A stretch of DNA of 42,996 nt from Comamonadaceae bacterium (GCA_947378785.1 CANCLK010000021.1:1-42996); one strand, 5' to 3'. Shown: positions 1 to 7,825, counted from the first letter of the stretch. Notes: generated from the letters alone by a model not told the origin. Program-made: numbers and translations.

Positions 1-296
1 AAATTCGCAGCGTATGCAATTGATATTTTATTTTTGAAAACTACATCATCACATCCGAAAAAAATTAAGTCGTTCGACTTTTCTAAAGCTGCTAACAAAT
101 CATTATAAAAATTACCCTCAATAATCCAATTACATTCTGGATATATGCCCATCAATTTCTCATAGCTTATCTCTTTATTTTGCTTATAAATGATAGAAAT
201 TTGATTTCTCTGCAATTCCGAATAATAAAGCAAACTCTCCAGATAAGCATGCAATTGCATAGGCCTATCCTTGGTGAATACTATTACTGATGTCAT
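1..296 (-). CDS. Glycosyltransferase-like protein, N-terminal part (cut by window edge)
   Basis: The minus strand opens at an ATG (294-296) and stays open to the window edge, about 98 codons. The protein begins MTSVIVFTKDRPMQLHAYL, a beta strand and loop typical of the GT-A nucleotide-sugar-binding start of family-2-like glycosyltransferases, and later has FFGCDDVVF, which could be a DXD-like metal site. The start lies 11 nt beyond the stop of the ABC transporter gene, with an AGGATAGGG-like ribosome site overlapping that stop, so it is probably the next gene of the polysaccharide operon. It is clearly more AT-rich than everything downstream, which is common for glycosyltransferases acquired by transfer in polysaccharide loci. 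The substrate cannot be told. Confidence 0.6.
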   Translation of the reverse strand, partial: MTSVIVFTKDRPMQLHAYLESLLYYSELQRNQISIIYKQNKEISYEKLMGIYPECNWIIEGNFYNDLLAALEKSNDLIFFGCDDVVFKNKISIAYAAN

Positions 297-307
297 ATTA
301 TTGAACC

Positions 308-2077
308 CTATCCTGTAATGTGTTGATAGCTGCCTGCGCGCTTGATTCCGCCCTCACCCAACTCCACGATCTGCGTGCAGTTTTTGAGGGTGGTGAGGCG
401 GTGGGCGATGATAAGCAGTGTGAGGTCTTTGCTGAGGCCTTCGATGGCTTGCATGACGGATTTTTCGGTTTCGTTATCCAGCGCGCTGGTCGCTTCGTCA
501 AAAATAATCACATTGGCTTGTTTGTAGAGGGCGCGGGCGATGCCGATGCGTTGACGCTGACCACCAGAGAGGCGGATGCCGCGCTCGCCGACAAAGGTTT
601 GGTATTGCTTGGGGCAGCTTTCAATGCTGTCGGCAATCTGCGCTTGTTGTGCGGCTTGCCGGACGCGCTTGGGGTCGATCTGGTCTTTGGGTACGCCAAA
701 AGCGATATTTTCTTCAATACTGCTGTCGGCCAGAAATATGGCTTGCGGCACATGAGCGATATGGGCTTGCCAGGCGCGGTTATTTGTGGGCGTCACAGGC
801 TGACCATCAATCTCCAAGGTGCCATCGGTTGGCTGTAGCAGTCCCATGACGATATCGAGCAGAGTGCTTTTGCCACTTCCGGTGGTGCCGATAAAACCCA
901 CGCGGCTACCTTTGGCGATGGTGAGGTTGAGCTGCTTTAGAACATAGGGCGTTTGCGGGCTGTAGCGGAACGAAAGCTGCTTGAGGCTGATGTTGTGCTT
1001 GAAGGGCAACGGTTGGGCGGCTGGCTGGTCGGCGTAGACGGGTAAGGCTTGGTCGAGCAGTTCGACGGTGTCTTGTAGCGAGGCTTGGCCACCTTGAATA
1101 CTTGTCCAGGATCCATAGGCTTGCTGTAAAACGGGCAGTAGACGCTGCGCGCCGAGCGCCAAGGCACCGAGGATGGGGATGGCTTTGGCGATGCCATGGG
1201 CTTGCTGGGCGAGCGAATATGCCAGCGCGGCGATGAGCATCATGCCCAGAGCTTCCATGCCGTAACGTGGGCTGGAACTGATAAATAAATTGTTACCCTG
1301 CGCGCGGCGCAGGGGAAGATCGGCATTGCGGTAAATATGGCAATAGGTAGCTTGGCTGCCATCAATGAGCACATCGCGGATGCCGCCCAAGCCTTCTTGC
1401 AGGGATTTGATGACATGGCTGGATTCGCGGGCGATGCGCTGGCTATCGGCCAATAGTTGCTTGCGGGTCAAGCGGATGATAAAAGCGTAGATCAGACCAA
1501 ATCCGCCAAAGGCCGCCAGGGCGATGACAGGCTCTACTGCCAACAGGGCGATAAGGATGGCAATGAGCATGACACTGGAACTGATGAGCGTTAAAGCCGG
1601 CACGATGATGCTGTAAATGACACCGTTGGCTTTGCCCGAGATGCCATTGATGACCTCGCTGCTGTTGCGGGCGCAATGCACTGCATAAGGCTGATAAAGC
1701 GTGCGGCGGTAGATGCTGATGCTGAGGTCGGCCCCAGTGGCAAAGGATAGGCGGGTGCTGGCCCAGAGCAGCAACAAACGCATGGCGCCTGCGCTGAGCG
1801 CCGCCACGGCAAATGCGATGGTGAGTGGCAACAGGAGTTGCGCTGGCGTCGTTAGCCCCAGTGCCTGGATGATAGGCTGTGCTGCGGCGTGCTCAAAAAC
1901 CTTCTCTGGCACGGTTAACACCCCAAGAAACGGCAACACCGCGCCGATACTGAGAATCTCCGCGAACGAGGCAAGAAGCATCAGCACCAGTAGCAGCCCG
2001 AATTGTCCCCGACGACGTGGGCTGATGTGGTGCCAAAGGCGTTTTAGTAGGGTTGCTATGGATTGGTTGGATTGCAT
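308..2077 (-). CDS. ABC exporter, fused membrane and ATPase domains (MsbA/PglK-like)
   Basis: This 589-residue half-transporter has about six membrane helices in its first 330 residues and a C-terminal nucleotide-binding domain. The ATPase shows Walker A GTTGSGKST, signature LSGGQRQRIGIARALY, Walker B VIIFDEATSALD and the H-loop AHRLTTL, so all catalytic elements are present. Proteins of this shape export or flip lipids, lipid-linked oligosaccharides or peptides as homodimers in the inner membrane. Its place in a sugar-nucleotide and glycosyltransferase operon favours a lipid-linked glycan flippase, but that is inference. Its ATG (2077) overlaps the TAA of the preceding pseudogene by one base, so it may depend on translation coupled through that scar. 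Confidence 0.85.
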   Translation of the reverse strand: MQSNQSIATLLKRLWHHISPRRRGQFGLLLVLMLLASFAEILSIGAVLPFLGVLTVPEKVFEHAAAQPIIQALGLTTPAQLLLPLTIAFAVAALSAGAMRLLLLWASTRLSFATGADLSISIYRRTLYQPYAVHCARNSSEVINGISGKANGVIYSIIVPALTLISSSVMLIAILIALLAVEPVIALAAFGGFGLIYAFIIRLTRKQLLADSQRIARESSHVIKSLQEGLGGIRDVLIDGSQATYCHIYRNADLPLRRAQGNNLFISSSPRYGMEALGMMLIAALAYSLAQQAHGIAKAIPILGALALGAQRLLPVLQQAYGSWTSIQGGQASLQDTVELLDQALPVYADQPAAQPLPFKHNISLKQLSFRYSPQTPYVLKQLNLTIAKGSRVGFIGTTGSGKSTLLDIVMGLLQPTDGTLEIDGQPVTPTNNRAWQAHIAHVPQAIFLADSSIEENIAFGVPKDQIDPKRVRQAAQQAQIADSIESCPKQYQTFVGERGIRLSGGQRQRIGIARALYKQANVIIFDEATSALDNETEKSVMQAIEGLSKDLTLLIIAHRLTTLKNCTQIVELGEGGIKRAGSYQHITG

Positions 2078-2378
2078 TAGATAAGCTTGAATTCATTGCG
2101 GTACCAAGCGACAAAGCGCTGGATGCATTCTTCCACTGTGGTGGCGGGTTTATAGTGAAATTGCTCGACCAGGTCAGCCGCATCGGCGTAGGTATCAGGC
2201 ACATCACCTGCTTCCAGAGGCACTAGTTGTTTTTCGGCGTCTTCAATCGGACTTTGCTTGTTGTTGAGCATGGCTACTTTGTCTGCGGCGATATCAATCG
2301 CCACAACTTCATGGAGTCGGACCAGTAAAACGGCATTTGACAGACTGATGTAGCCGAGGCCGGCGATAGCAATTTCAT
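2077..2378 (-). pseudogene. Chimeric remnant: N-terminus of UDP-glucose 6-dehydrogenase joined to C-terminus of a UDP-glucuronate epimerase
   Basis: Read from 2374 downwards the frame encodes IAIAGLGYISLSNAVLL and then AIDIAADKVAMLNNKQSPIEDAE, which is the Rossmann start of a Ugd-type dehydrogenase. At about EDAEKQ it switches to LVPLEAGDVPDTYADAADLV and ends VAWYRNEFKLI, the C-terminus of a CapI-type nucleotide-sugar epimerase. About 100 codons remain of what would normally be two genes of roughly 400 and 330 codons. The ATG at 2378 reads ATGAAATTGCT where functional homologues would read ATGAAAATTGCT, so one A seems lost and the start is out of frame. The third glycine of GxGxxG is also replaced (GLGYIS). 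It sits 4 nt after the gmd stop and its TAA overlaps the ABC gene start. An internal deletion fused two neighbouring genes and left a non-functional scar. Confidence 0.8.
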
Positions 2379-2381
2379 AGG

Positions 2382-3506
2382 TTATTCAACACTCACGTTG
2401 ACGCTGTAACCGTTAGCCTTGAGCAGCGCGTGCTGCTTGGCTTGGGCCAAGTCAGCAGCCACCATTTCGGCGCACATTTCTTTCGCGGTGATCTCGGGCA
2501 CCCAACCGAGCTTTTGTTTGGCTTTGGTGGGGTCGCCGAGCAGTGTTTCTACTTCTGTGGGCCTAAAGTAGCGGGGGTCAATGCGGATGATGGCGACTTC
2601 TGGGGGCATGGATTGCCGCGCTTCGCTCGCAATGACGCTATAACCAACCTCGTTAACGCCTGTGCCTTCCCAGCGAATTTGCATGCCTAGATCTGCGGCT
2701 GACCACTCAATAAACTGGCGCACGCTGTATTGCTTTCCGGTGGCGATGACGAAGTCTTCTGCGGTGTCCTGTTGCAGCATCATCCATTGCATGCGCACAT
2801 AGTCTTTGGCGTGGCCCCAGTCGCGCAGGGCATCTATGTTGCCCATGTACAGGCAGTCTTGCAGGCCCAAGCTGATGTTGGCCAGGCCGCGCGTGATTTT
2901 GCGGGTGACGAAGGTTTCGCCGCGGCGTGGGCTTTCGTGGTTGAACAAAATGCCGTTGCAGGCATACATGCCGTAGGCTTCGCGATAGTTGACGGTGATC
3001 CAGTAGGCGTAGAGCTTGGCCACGGCATACGGGCTGCGCGGGTAAAAAGGTGTGGTTTCTTTTTGCGGGGTTTCTTGCACCAGGCCATAGAGCTCGCTGG
3101 TGCTGGCCTGGTAAAAGCGGGTTTTCTTTTCCAGGCCGAGGATGCGAATGGCTTCCAAAATGCGCAGCGTGCCCATGCCGTCAACGTCGGCGGTGTATTC
3201 GGGGCTTTCAAAGCTCACAGCCACATGGGACTGTGCGCCGAGGTTGTAGATTTCGTCGGGCTGCGTTTCTTGAATGATACGGGTCAGGTTGCTGCTGTCG
3301 CTCAAGTCGCCGTAGTGCAGCTTAAAGCGTGCGTTGTCTACGTGCGGGTCTTGGTAGATGTGGTCTACGCGCTGGGTGTTGAATGAGCTGGCCCGGCGTT
3401 TGATGCCGTGAACGGTGTAGCCTTTGTCCAGAAGGAATTCGGCCAGGTAAGAGCCATCTTGGCCGGTGACACCTGTGATGAGGGCGACTTTGAGGGCTGT
3501 TGTCAT
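2382..3506 (-). CDS. gmd: GDP-mannose 4,6-dehydratase with an in-frame repeat insertion
   Basis: The 374-residue protein converts GDP-D-mannose to GDP-4-keto-6-deoxy-D-mannose, the first committed step to GDP-L-fucose and related 6-deoxy sugars. It shows the NADP Rossmann motif [17 protein letters not shown], the family signature [15 protein letters not shown], the catalytic region STSELYG and the YxxxK pair in [15 protein letters not shown], then the C-terminal [20 protein letters not shown]. Residues about 290-299 ([10 protein letters not shown]) are the translation of the dispersed palindromic repeat. They replace a loop that in typical homologues lies between the GTGVNE and DPRYFRP segments. 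The catalytic core is untouched, so activity is likely. The ATG overlaps the fcl stop by 4 nt. Confidence 0.95.
   Translation of the reverse strand: MTTALKVALITGVTGQDGSYLAEFLLDKGYTVHGIKRRASSFNTQRVDHIYQDPHVDNARFKLHYGDLSDSSNLTRIIQETQPDEIYNLGAQSHVAVSFESPEYTADVDGMGTLRILEAIRILGLEKKTRFYQASTSELYGLVQETPQKETTPFYPRSPYAVAKLYAYWITVNYREAYGMYACNGILFNHESPRRGETFVTRKITRGLANISLGLQDCLYMGNIDALRDWGHAKDYVRMQWMMLQQDTAEDFVIATGKQYSVRQFIEWSAADLGMQIRWEGTGVNEVGYSVIASEARQSMPPEVAIIRIDPRYFRPTEVETLLGDPTKAKQKLGWVPEITAKEMCAEMVAADLAQAKQHALLKANGYSVNVSVE
2610..2637. repeat. Palindromic repeat element inside gmd
   Basis: A 28-bp copy of the dispersed repeat, read on the plus strand as GGATTGCCGCGC then TTCGCTCGCAATGACG. It has an internal near-palindromic centre (GCGCTTCGCTCGC). 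It lies within gmd and is read on the minus strand in the frame giving VIASEARQS. It is nearly identical to the copies in fcl and in the EPS regulator gene. Confidence 0.9.
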
Positions 3507-4504
3507 GTTGTAGTTTGGGCTAAGAAATCTTGGTATGCGGTGGCTAGGCCTGCTTCTAGGCCCACTTGGGCTTGCCAGCAGAGTGCGTTCAGGCGGCTGC
3601 TGTCCATCAGCTTGCGCGGGGAGCCGTCGGGTTTGCTGGTGTCGAAGTCAATGACGCCTTGGTAACCGACGGTCTTGCCGACTGCCAGAGCCAGCTCTTT
3701 GATGGTGATGTCTTCACCGAAGCCGACGTTGATGTGGCTTTGCATGGGCTGGGTGTGGGCGTCTAGCGTGGCCTTGGGCAGGTTCATGACGAACACGCTG
3801 GCAGCGGCCATGTCGTCTACGTACAAAAACTCGCGCCGTGGTGTGCCGCTGCCCCAGATGGTGACGGCGGGGGCGTTATTGACCTTGGCTTCATGGAAGC
3901 GGCGGATCAAGGCCGGGATGACGTGGCTGTTTTCTGGGTGGTAGTTGTCACAAGGGCCGTACAAGTTGGTCGGCATGACGCTGCGGTAGTCCACGCCATG
4001 GCTTTGGCCGTACTGGCGGTTGTAGCTTTCGCACAGCTTGATGCCGGCAATCTTGGCAATGGCGTAGGGCTCGTTGGTGGGCTCCAAGGTGCCGGTGAGC
4101 AAGGCGTCTTCGGCCATGGGCTGTGGGGCGAGCTTGGGGTAAATGCAGCTGGAGCCAAGGAACAAGAGCTTTTGAACGCCGCTCCTAAAAGCCGCGTCAA
4201 TGACGTTGGCCTGCATCATCAGGTTTTGGTAGATGAACTCGGCCGGGTAGGTGTTGTTGGCGTGGATGCCGCCGACTTTGGCTGCGGCTAGGTAGACCTG
4301 GGTTGGCTTTTCTTTTTGAAAGAAAGCTTGCACTGCGGCTTGGTTGGTGAGGTCCAGCTCGGCGTGGGTGCGAGTGACGAGGGTGAAATCGGGGGTGGAT
4401 TGCCGCGCTTCGCTCGCAATGACGGAGGTCAACGCGCGCACGATGGCGCTGCCGACCATGCCCCGGTGGCCTGCGACGTAAATTTTGTTAATTGCTTTAT
4501 CCAC
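3503..4504 (-). CDS. fcl: GDP-L-fucose synthase with an in-frame repeat insertion
   Basis: This SDR enzyme performs 3,5-epimerisation and 4-reduction of GDP-4-keto-6-deoxymannose to GDP-L-fucose. Visible motifs are GHRGMVGSA (NADP binding), [10 protein letters not shown] (catalytic Ser) and [10 protein letters not shown] (Tyr-x-x-x-Lys). I chose the GTG at 4502-4504, giving 333 residues beginning [12 protein letters not shown], because a GAAGAGG ribosome site precedes it and it starts 4 nt after the manC stop. The longer upstream frame would run into manC. Residues about 26-38 ([13 protein letters not shown]) come from the dispersed repeat, inserted in the surface loop after the first Rossmann helix. 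This explains a length somewhat above the usual 310-320. The stop overlaps the gmd start (ATGA). Confidence 0.93.
   Translation of the reverse strand: MDKAINKIYVAGHRGMVGSAIVRALTSVIASEARQSTPDFTLVTRTHAELDLTNQAAVQAFFQKEKPTQVYLAAAKVGGIHANNTYPAEFIYQNLMMQANVIDAAFRSGVQKLLFLGSSCIYPKLAPQPMAEDALLTGTLEPTNEPYAIAKIAGIKLCESYNRQYGQSHGVDYRSVMPTNLYGPCDNYHPENSHVIPALIRRFHEAKVNNAPAVTIWGSGTPRREFLYVDDMAAASVFVMNLPKATLDAHTQPMQSHINVGFGEDITIKELALAVGKTVGYQGVIDFDTSKPDGSPRKLMDSSRLNALCWQAQVGLEAGLATAYQDFLAQTTT
4397..4424. repeat. Palindromic repeat element inside fcl
   Basis: A 28-bp copy matching the one in gmd over its full core. It is read by fcl in the same frame and gives the same peptide, VIASEARQS. Confidence 0.9.
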
Positions 4505-4508
4505 GGCC

Positions 4509-5918
4509 TCAACCTCTTCCGTACGTGTCTTCAAATCGCACGATGTCGTCCTCACCCAAGTAACTCCCCGACTGCACCTCAATCAGCTCTAGATCGGTCT
4601 TGCCAGGGTTTTCAAGCCGGTGTTTGACGCCCAAGGGGATGTAGGTGCTCTGGTTCTCAGTGAGCAAGATCTCTTCTTCGCCGCGAGTAACCAGCGCAGT
4701 GCCTTTGACCACGATCCAGTGCTCAGCACGGTGGTGGTGCATCTGCAGGCTGAGCTTGGAGCCGGGGCGAACGGTGATGCGTTTGACTTGGTGCCGCTCG
4801 CCCACGTCGACGCTGTCGTAGGCACCCCAAGGCCTGGCGACTTTGCGGTGCTGGACTGATTGCGAGATGTTGTCAGCGTCTAGGCGTGCCACCACTTGCT
4901 TGACCTGCTCCACATGGCTGCAGGCTGCAACCAACAAAGCGTCGGGGGTGTCGATGACAAGCAAGTCTTGCGTGCCCAAGACCACCACCGGGCGGTGCGG
5001 CGCGTGCACAAAGGTGTTGTTGGCGTGAAGCGCAAAGCCTTGACCGTGGATGCGGTTGCCTTGAGCATCGGCTGGTGTCAGGTCTGCCACAGCGTTCCAG
5101 CTGCCAACGTCGCTCCAGGCGCTGGTAAAGGGGAGCACGGCCACGTTGGCGTGGTGCTCCATGACGGCGTAGTCGATGCTCTCTGAGCGGCAGGCCTCAA
5201 ACGCCTGCGGCTGCGGGCGCACAAAGCTGCCGTCTTGGGGGGCCGAGTCCATGGCCTGCTGGCAGGCTTGCAGGATGTCGGGTGCGTGCTGCCCTAAAGC
5301 GCTGAGCAGGGTTTGAGCAGAACACAAGAAGATGCCGGCGTTCCAAAGCGCGCTGCCTGAAAGTAGCAAGGCTTCTGCTTTTTCTTGGGCTGGCTTTTCT
5401 GAGAAGCCTTCGACGTTGAATGCGCCGTCTGGCCGCGCGCTGCCCTGGCGGATGTAGCCGTAGGCGGTGCTGGGGAAGGTGGGCGAGATGCCGAAGGTGA
5501 CGATGGCGCCTTCTTTAGCTGCGGCAACGCCTTTTTGGACGACTTGGGCAAAGGCGGCAGGGTCGGGGATGTGGTGGTCTGAGGGGCAGAACAGCAGCAG
5601 GTCTGCTGGCTCGGCCAGCAGTGCGGCAATGGCCATGGCGGCAGCGGTGTTGCGGGCCACGGGCTCCAGCAAGACGGTGCCCGGAACCTTGGCGGCTTGC
5701 ATGGCTTCAGACACCAGGAAGCGGTGGTCTTCAGACGCCACGCAAATAACACTTTGGCTGAGCAATGAAACCCGCTCTAGGGTGAGCTGCAGCAGGCTCT
5801 TGTTGCCGATGAGCGGCACAAATTGCTTGGGGAAGCTCTTGCGGCTAAGCGGCCAAAGCCGAGTACCGGAGCCGCCGCAGAGGACGACAGGGGTGATCGA
5901 TGCCGAGGACAAGCTCAA
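4509..5918 (-). CDS. manC: Mannose-1-phosphate guanylyltransferase / mannose-6-phosphate isomerase
   Basis: A bifunctional 469-residue enzyme that makes GDP-mannose from GTP and mannose-1-phosphate and can isomerise fructose-6-P and mannose-6-P. The N-terminal nucleotidyltransferase has [16 protein letters not shown] followed by FPKQF. The C-terminal type-II isomerase cupin starts near [12 protein letters not shown] and includes [17 protein letters not shown], ending in the conserved EDTYGR. The start is a TTG (5916-5918) with TTTTGGAGT about 7 nt upstream; no ATG fits the conserved N-terminus better. It feeds the fcl and gmd steps directly downstream in the operon. Confidence 0.95.
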   Translation of the reverse strand: MSLSSASITPVVLCGGSGTRLWPLSRKSFPKQFVPLIGNKSLLQLTLERVSLLSQSVICVASEDHRFLVSEAMQAAKVPGTVLLEPVARNTAAAMAIAALLAEPADLLLFCPSDHHIPDPAAFAQVVQKGVAAAKEGAIVTFGISPTFPSTAYGYIRQGSARPDGAFNVEGFSEKPAQEKAEALLLSGSALWNAGIFLCSAQTLLSALGQHAPDILQACQQAMDSAPQDGSFVRPQPQAFEACRSESIDYAVMEHHANVAVLPFTSAWSDVGSWNAVADLTPADAQGNRIHGQGFALHANNTFVHAPHRPVVVLGTQDLLVIDTPDALLVAACSHVEQVKQVVARLDADNISQSVQHRKVARPWGAYDSVDVGERHQVKRITVRPGSKLSLQMHHHRAEHWIVVKGTALVTRGEEEILLTENQSTYIPLGVKHRLENPGKTDLELIEVQSGSYLGEDDIVRFEDTYGRG

Positions 5919-6069
5919 AGAGAGACTCCAAAAGAACTTAGACGGTTCATGTTTTGACTTGCGTCGTTATTGACGCTATTCACACAGCAAAGCCCGCTAA
6001 AGCCCAACACCGCACCACGCCCCAGATCGTTGAAAGTTTCCATAAGAGTCCAATTGCCTAAGTGGGACA

Positions 6070-6348
6070 TCATTGATAGTGGTACCGACAAGCAATCACC
6101 ACCAGCGACTCGCCATCCACGCAATAAACCAGGCGATGCGTGTCATCAATGCGGCGCGACCAAAAGCCGGAGAGGTTTTCTCTCAAAGGTTCGGGCTTGC
6201 CAATGCCATCAAACGGCTGACGGAGCGCGTCCTTAATCAACGCATTGATGCGCCTTAAAGTCTTTTTGTCCTGACCCTGCCAGTAGGTGTAGTCCTCCCA
6301 AGCGGCCAGGGTCCAGGACAGCCTCAGCGGTGTCGCCTCAATCGGCAT
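6070..6348 (-). CDS. yoeB: YoeB-family mRNA-interferase toxin
   Basis: The 92-residue product matches the YoeB/Txe family along its length: a WEDYTYWQGQDKK segment, RINALIKD, then GIGKPEPL, NLSGFWSRRIDDTHRLVY and a terminal CRYHYQ. The glutamate of KPEPL, the arginines of SRRI and the terminal His-Tyr correspond to the known catalytic residues of E. coli YoeB, so it should be an active ribosome-dependent RNase. The ATG (6348) lies inside the antitoxin gene, overlapping by 11 bp, as is usual for yefM-yoeB. It sits between the EPS regulator and manC, on the same strand. Confidence 0.92.
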   Translation of the reverse strand: MPIEATPLRLSWTLAAWEDYTYWQGQDKKTLRRINALIKDALRQPFDGIGKPEPLRENLSGFWSRRIDDTHRLVYCVDGESLVVIACRYHYQ

Positions 6349-6595
6349 CGGCCAGGTCTTGGCTCAAAACTTGGCCCTGACGGTACTGCTCAACGGAGCG
6401 TGCCAGGTGGGCGGTATTGGCCGGCGACTTCAGCAGGTGCACGGTTTCCATGAGCCCGTTAAAGGTGTCCAGCGACATGACCACCGCATCGGGCGCATCT
6501 CGCCGCGCGATGACCGTGTAGTCAGCGTCAGCGATGACCTGATCGATAACGCCCTTGAGGCTGCCCCTGGCTTCAGAAAAATTGATGACTCGCAT
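6338..6595 (-). CDS. yefM: YefM/Phd-family antitoxin
   Basis: An 85-residue protein beginning MRVINFSEARGSLKGVIDQV, the classic YefM/Phd DNA-binding start. It is followed by VIARRDAPDAVVMSLDTFNGLMET and a C-terminal, likely disordered toxin-wrapping tail (VEQYRQGQVLSQDL). It should neutralise the overlapping YoeB toxin and repress its own promoter. The pair interrupts an otherwise sugar-dedicated operon, so it may have arrived as a cassette. Confidence 0.92.
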   Translation of the reverse strand: MRVINFSEARGSLKGVIDQVIADADYTVIARRDAPDAVVMSLDTFNGLMETVHLLKSPANTAHLARSVEQYRQGQVLSQDLADAD

Positions 6596-6609
6596 GACAC
6601 CGATCCTTT

Positions 6610-6633
6610 ACTTGTTCCGCTTATCGTACAAGT
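6610..6633. promoter_or_regulatory. Inverted repeat upstream of yefM, possible operator
   Basis: ACTTGT at 6610-6615 and ACAAGT at 6628-6633 form an inverted repeat with a 12-nt spacer, 15 bp ahead of the yefM start. A TTGTCA that could serve as a -35 box for the minus strand lies further upstream (about 6655-6660). YefM proteins repress by binding paired palindromes in this position, so autoregulation is plausible but not shown. Confidence 0.35.
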
Positions 6634-6673
6634 CTAACCCGTTGTGATTTCATTGACAAGGGGACAGAGAGGG

Positions 6674-7111
6674 TCATGGCCTCCCCTCGTCATCGCTAGG
6701 ACGTACGACGTGGCGGCCCATGGTCTGCTGGGGCGCGGGGATGGGTTGCCGCGCTTCGCTCGCAATGACGGCGTCGTTACCGATGTCGGACCTGAGCGCG
6801 GCGATCTCGGCCTTGAGGGCCTCGTACTCGTCCATCTTGCGCTTTAAGAACCGGCCGGTCAGGGCCGCCTTCTCTGCGATCCCTGTGGGCGTGAGCAGGT
6901 AGGCGTAGCCGAGCTTGTTACTGCTCTGGCTGAAGTTGTGCATCTTCACCCAGCCCTTGTCTTTGAGCGCGTTGAGGCAGTAGTTCAGCCCGCCGAAGCT
7001 GATGCCGAGCGCCTTGGCGAGCTCCCGCTGGCTGAGCTTGGGGTTGTCCTCTAGGAGCCTCATCAGCCTGAAGCTGGTGTCCTCTTGGAGTCTGGCCTGG
7101 CGGCTGCTCAT
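6674..7111 (-). CDS. EPS-associated MarR-type winged-helix regulator
   Basis: The 145-residue protein has a winged-helix domain (LSQRELAKALGISFGG then LNYCLNALKDKGWVKM, residues about 26-57) and a LTPTGIAEKAALTGRFLKRK segment. A charged, probably coiled-coil stretch KMDEYEALKAEIAALRSD follows. This matches what I know as the EPS-associated MarR family found in exopolysaccharide loci. From residue about 114 the sequence is [15 protein letters not shown], translated from a copy of the dispersed repeat, so the last 30 or so residues look like a recent non-native tail. It opens the manC-fcl-gmd side of the locus, 209 bp after rfaH, and probably controls polysaccharide genes. Confidence 0.8.
   Translation of the reverse strand: MSSRQARLQEDTSFRLMRLLEDNPKLSQRELAKALGISFGGLNYCLNALKDKGWVKMHNFSQSSNKLGYAYLLTPTGIAEKAALTGRFLKRKMDEYEALKAEIAALRSDIGNDAVIASEARQPIPAPQQTMGRHVVRPSDDEGRP
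6743..6770. repeat. Palindromic repeat element inside the EPS regulator gene
   Basis: A 28-bp copy differing from those in gmd and fcl near one end (GGGTTGCC rather than GGATTGCC). It is read in the same frame, giving VIASEARQP, in the C-terminal tail of the regulator. Confidence 0.88.
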
Positions 7112-7161
7112 GGAATGGATGCCCTACCCTCTTGAACTTGACCGTTAAAAAAACTGACGGG

Positions 7162-7173
7162 ATCGCTACCGCA
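7162..7173 (-). promoter_or_regulatory. ops-like RfaH recruitment element
   Basis: On the minus strand the sequence is TGCGGTAGCGAT. It shares the core GCGGTAG and the small hairpin arrangement GC-GGTA-GC with the E. coli ops element (GGCGGTAGnnTG). It lies about 50 nt upstream of the EPS regulator start and about 150 nt downstream of the rfaH stop, at the head of the long polysaccharide operon. This is exactly where RfaH-type factors load on paused RNA polymerase. The terminal bases differ from the enterobacterial consensus. The assignment is from similarity and position only. Confidence 0.5.
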
Positions 7174-7197
7174 GTGCCGCGTTGATAAAAACGGCAC
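7174..7197. other. Inverted repeat abutting the ops-like element
   Basis: GTGCCG (7174-7179) pairs with CGGCAC (7192-7197) around a 12-nt loop, directly upstream of the ops-like element for minus-strand transcription. It could support pausing or be a weak terminator. Another dyad, CGAGTT..AACTCG around a 10-bp palindrome TCGCTAGCGA, lies at about 7206-7229. The rest of 7112-7320 is AT-rich (notably 7250-7300) and probably holds the operon promoter, but no convincing -35/-10 pair was found. Confidence 0.4.
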
Positions 7198-7320
7198 CCA
7201 AAACGCGAGTTCGCTAGCGATCTAACTCGATCAATTCTAATGACGAACTACTCATAAAGTTACACCCCATGCAGAAAAATAATATATCCACAATTTAGCA
7301 ACGATGTGTGGCCTGCAGCC

Positions 7321-7818
7321 TCAGCTGACCTTGCTGAGGCTGGGAGGCTCGATCGACAGGCTGACTTTTTTGCTGAGGATGTCAATCAGCACCATCACGC
7401 GGGCCTCGCCGTCGGGCATCTGGTAGACCGCCTCGAGGCCGGCGAAGGGCCCGTCGTTGATGCGCACAACCTCACCCGGCTCGAAGTGGCGCTGGCGCAC
7501 GCCGGCACCTGTGACCGAAGACCGGATGGCCTCCACCAGCTCGTCGTCAACCTTGGCCGGGATCTGGCCAAAGGTGACCAGGCGGCTGACCCCGGTGGTC
7601 GAGCGGATTGGGTTCCAGCTCCGGCCCTCCTGGCTGGCGTCTAGGCGGATGAAGAGGTAGCGCGGGAAGAGCGGCTCCTGGACGACGACGATCAGCTTGC
7701 GGCGGAGTTTTTCGACGGAGATGAGCGGCAGGAAGCACCCGAAGCCCTGCCGCTCGAGGTTCTCTAGCGCGCAGGCTTCTTGACGCGGTTTGCTGTAGAC
7801 GAGGTACCAGCTGAACAT
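7321..7818 (-). CDS. rfaH: RfaH-type specialised NusG transcription antiterminator
   Basis: The product has 165 residues from the ATG at 7818. It has an NGN domain starting MFSWYLVYSKPRQEACALENL and FGCFLPLISVEKLRRK, then PLFPRYLFIRLD, and a KOW domain around RINDGPFAGLEAVYQ near the C-terminus. This is the architecture of NusG paralogues such as RfaH, which attach to RNA polymerase at ops sites and prevent termination in long surface-polysaccharide operons. I reject the longer upstream frame because it overlaps rfbC and adds unrelated sequence; the chosen start is 7 nt after the rfbC stop. An ops-like element lies just downstream, in front of the next operon section. Confidence 0.88.
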   Translation of the reverse strand: MFSWYLVYSKPRQEACALENLERQGFGCFLPLISVEKLRRKLIVVVQEPLFPRYLFIRLDASQEGRSWNPIRSTTGVSRLVTFGQIPAKVDDELVEAIRSSVTGAGVRQRHFEPGEVVRINDGPFAGLEAVYQMPDGEARVMVLIDILSKKVSLSIEPPSLSKVS

Positions 7819-7825
7819 TAGAAGG

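Noticed and set aside
320..838. Open plus-strand frame of about 170 codons opposite the ABC ATPase domain
   Set aside because: It mirrors the codons of the conserved nucleotide-binding domain, has no ribosome site and matches no family.
2730..3386. Plus-strand frame of 218 codons opposite gmd
   Set aside because: Shadow of gmd, with low-complexity Ala/Val-rich translation and no family features.
5915..6124. Minus-strand frame of 69 codons between yoeB and manC
   Set aside because: It overlaps both the yoeB end and the manC start, has no recognisable domain and only a poor ribosome site. The gap 5919-6069 otherwise shows nothing I can name.
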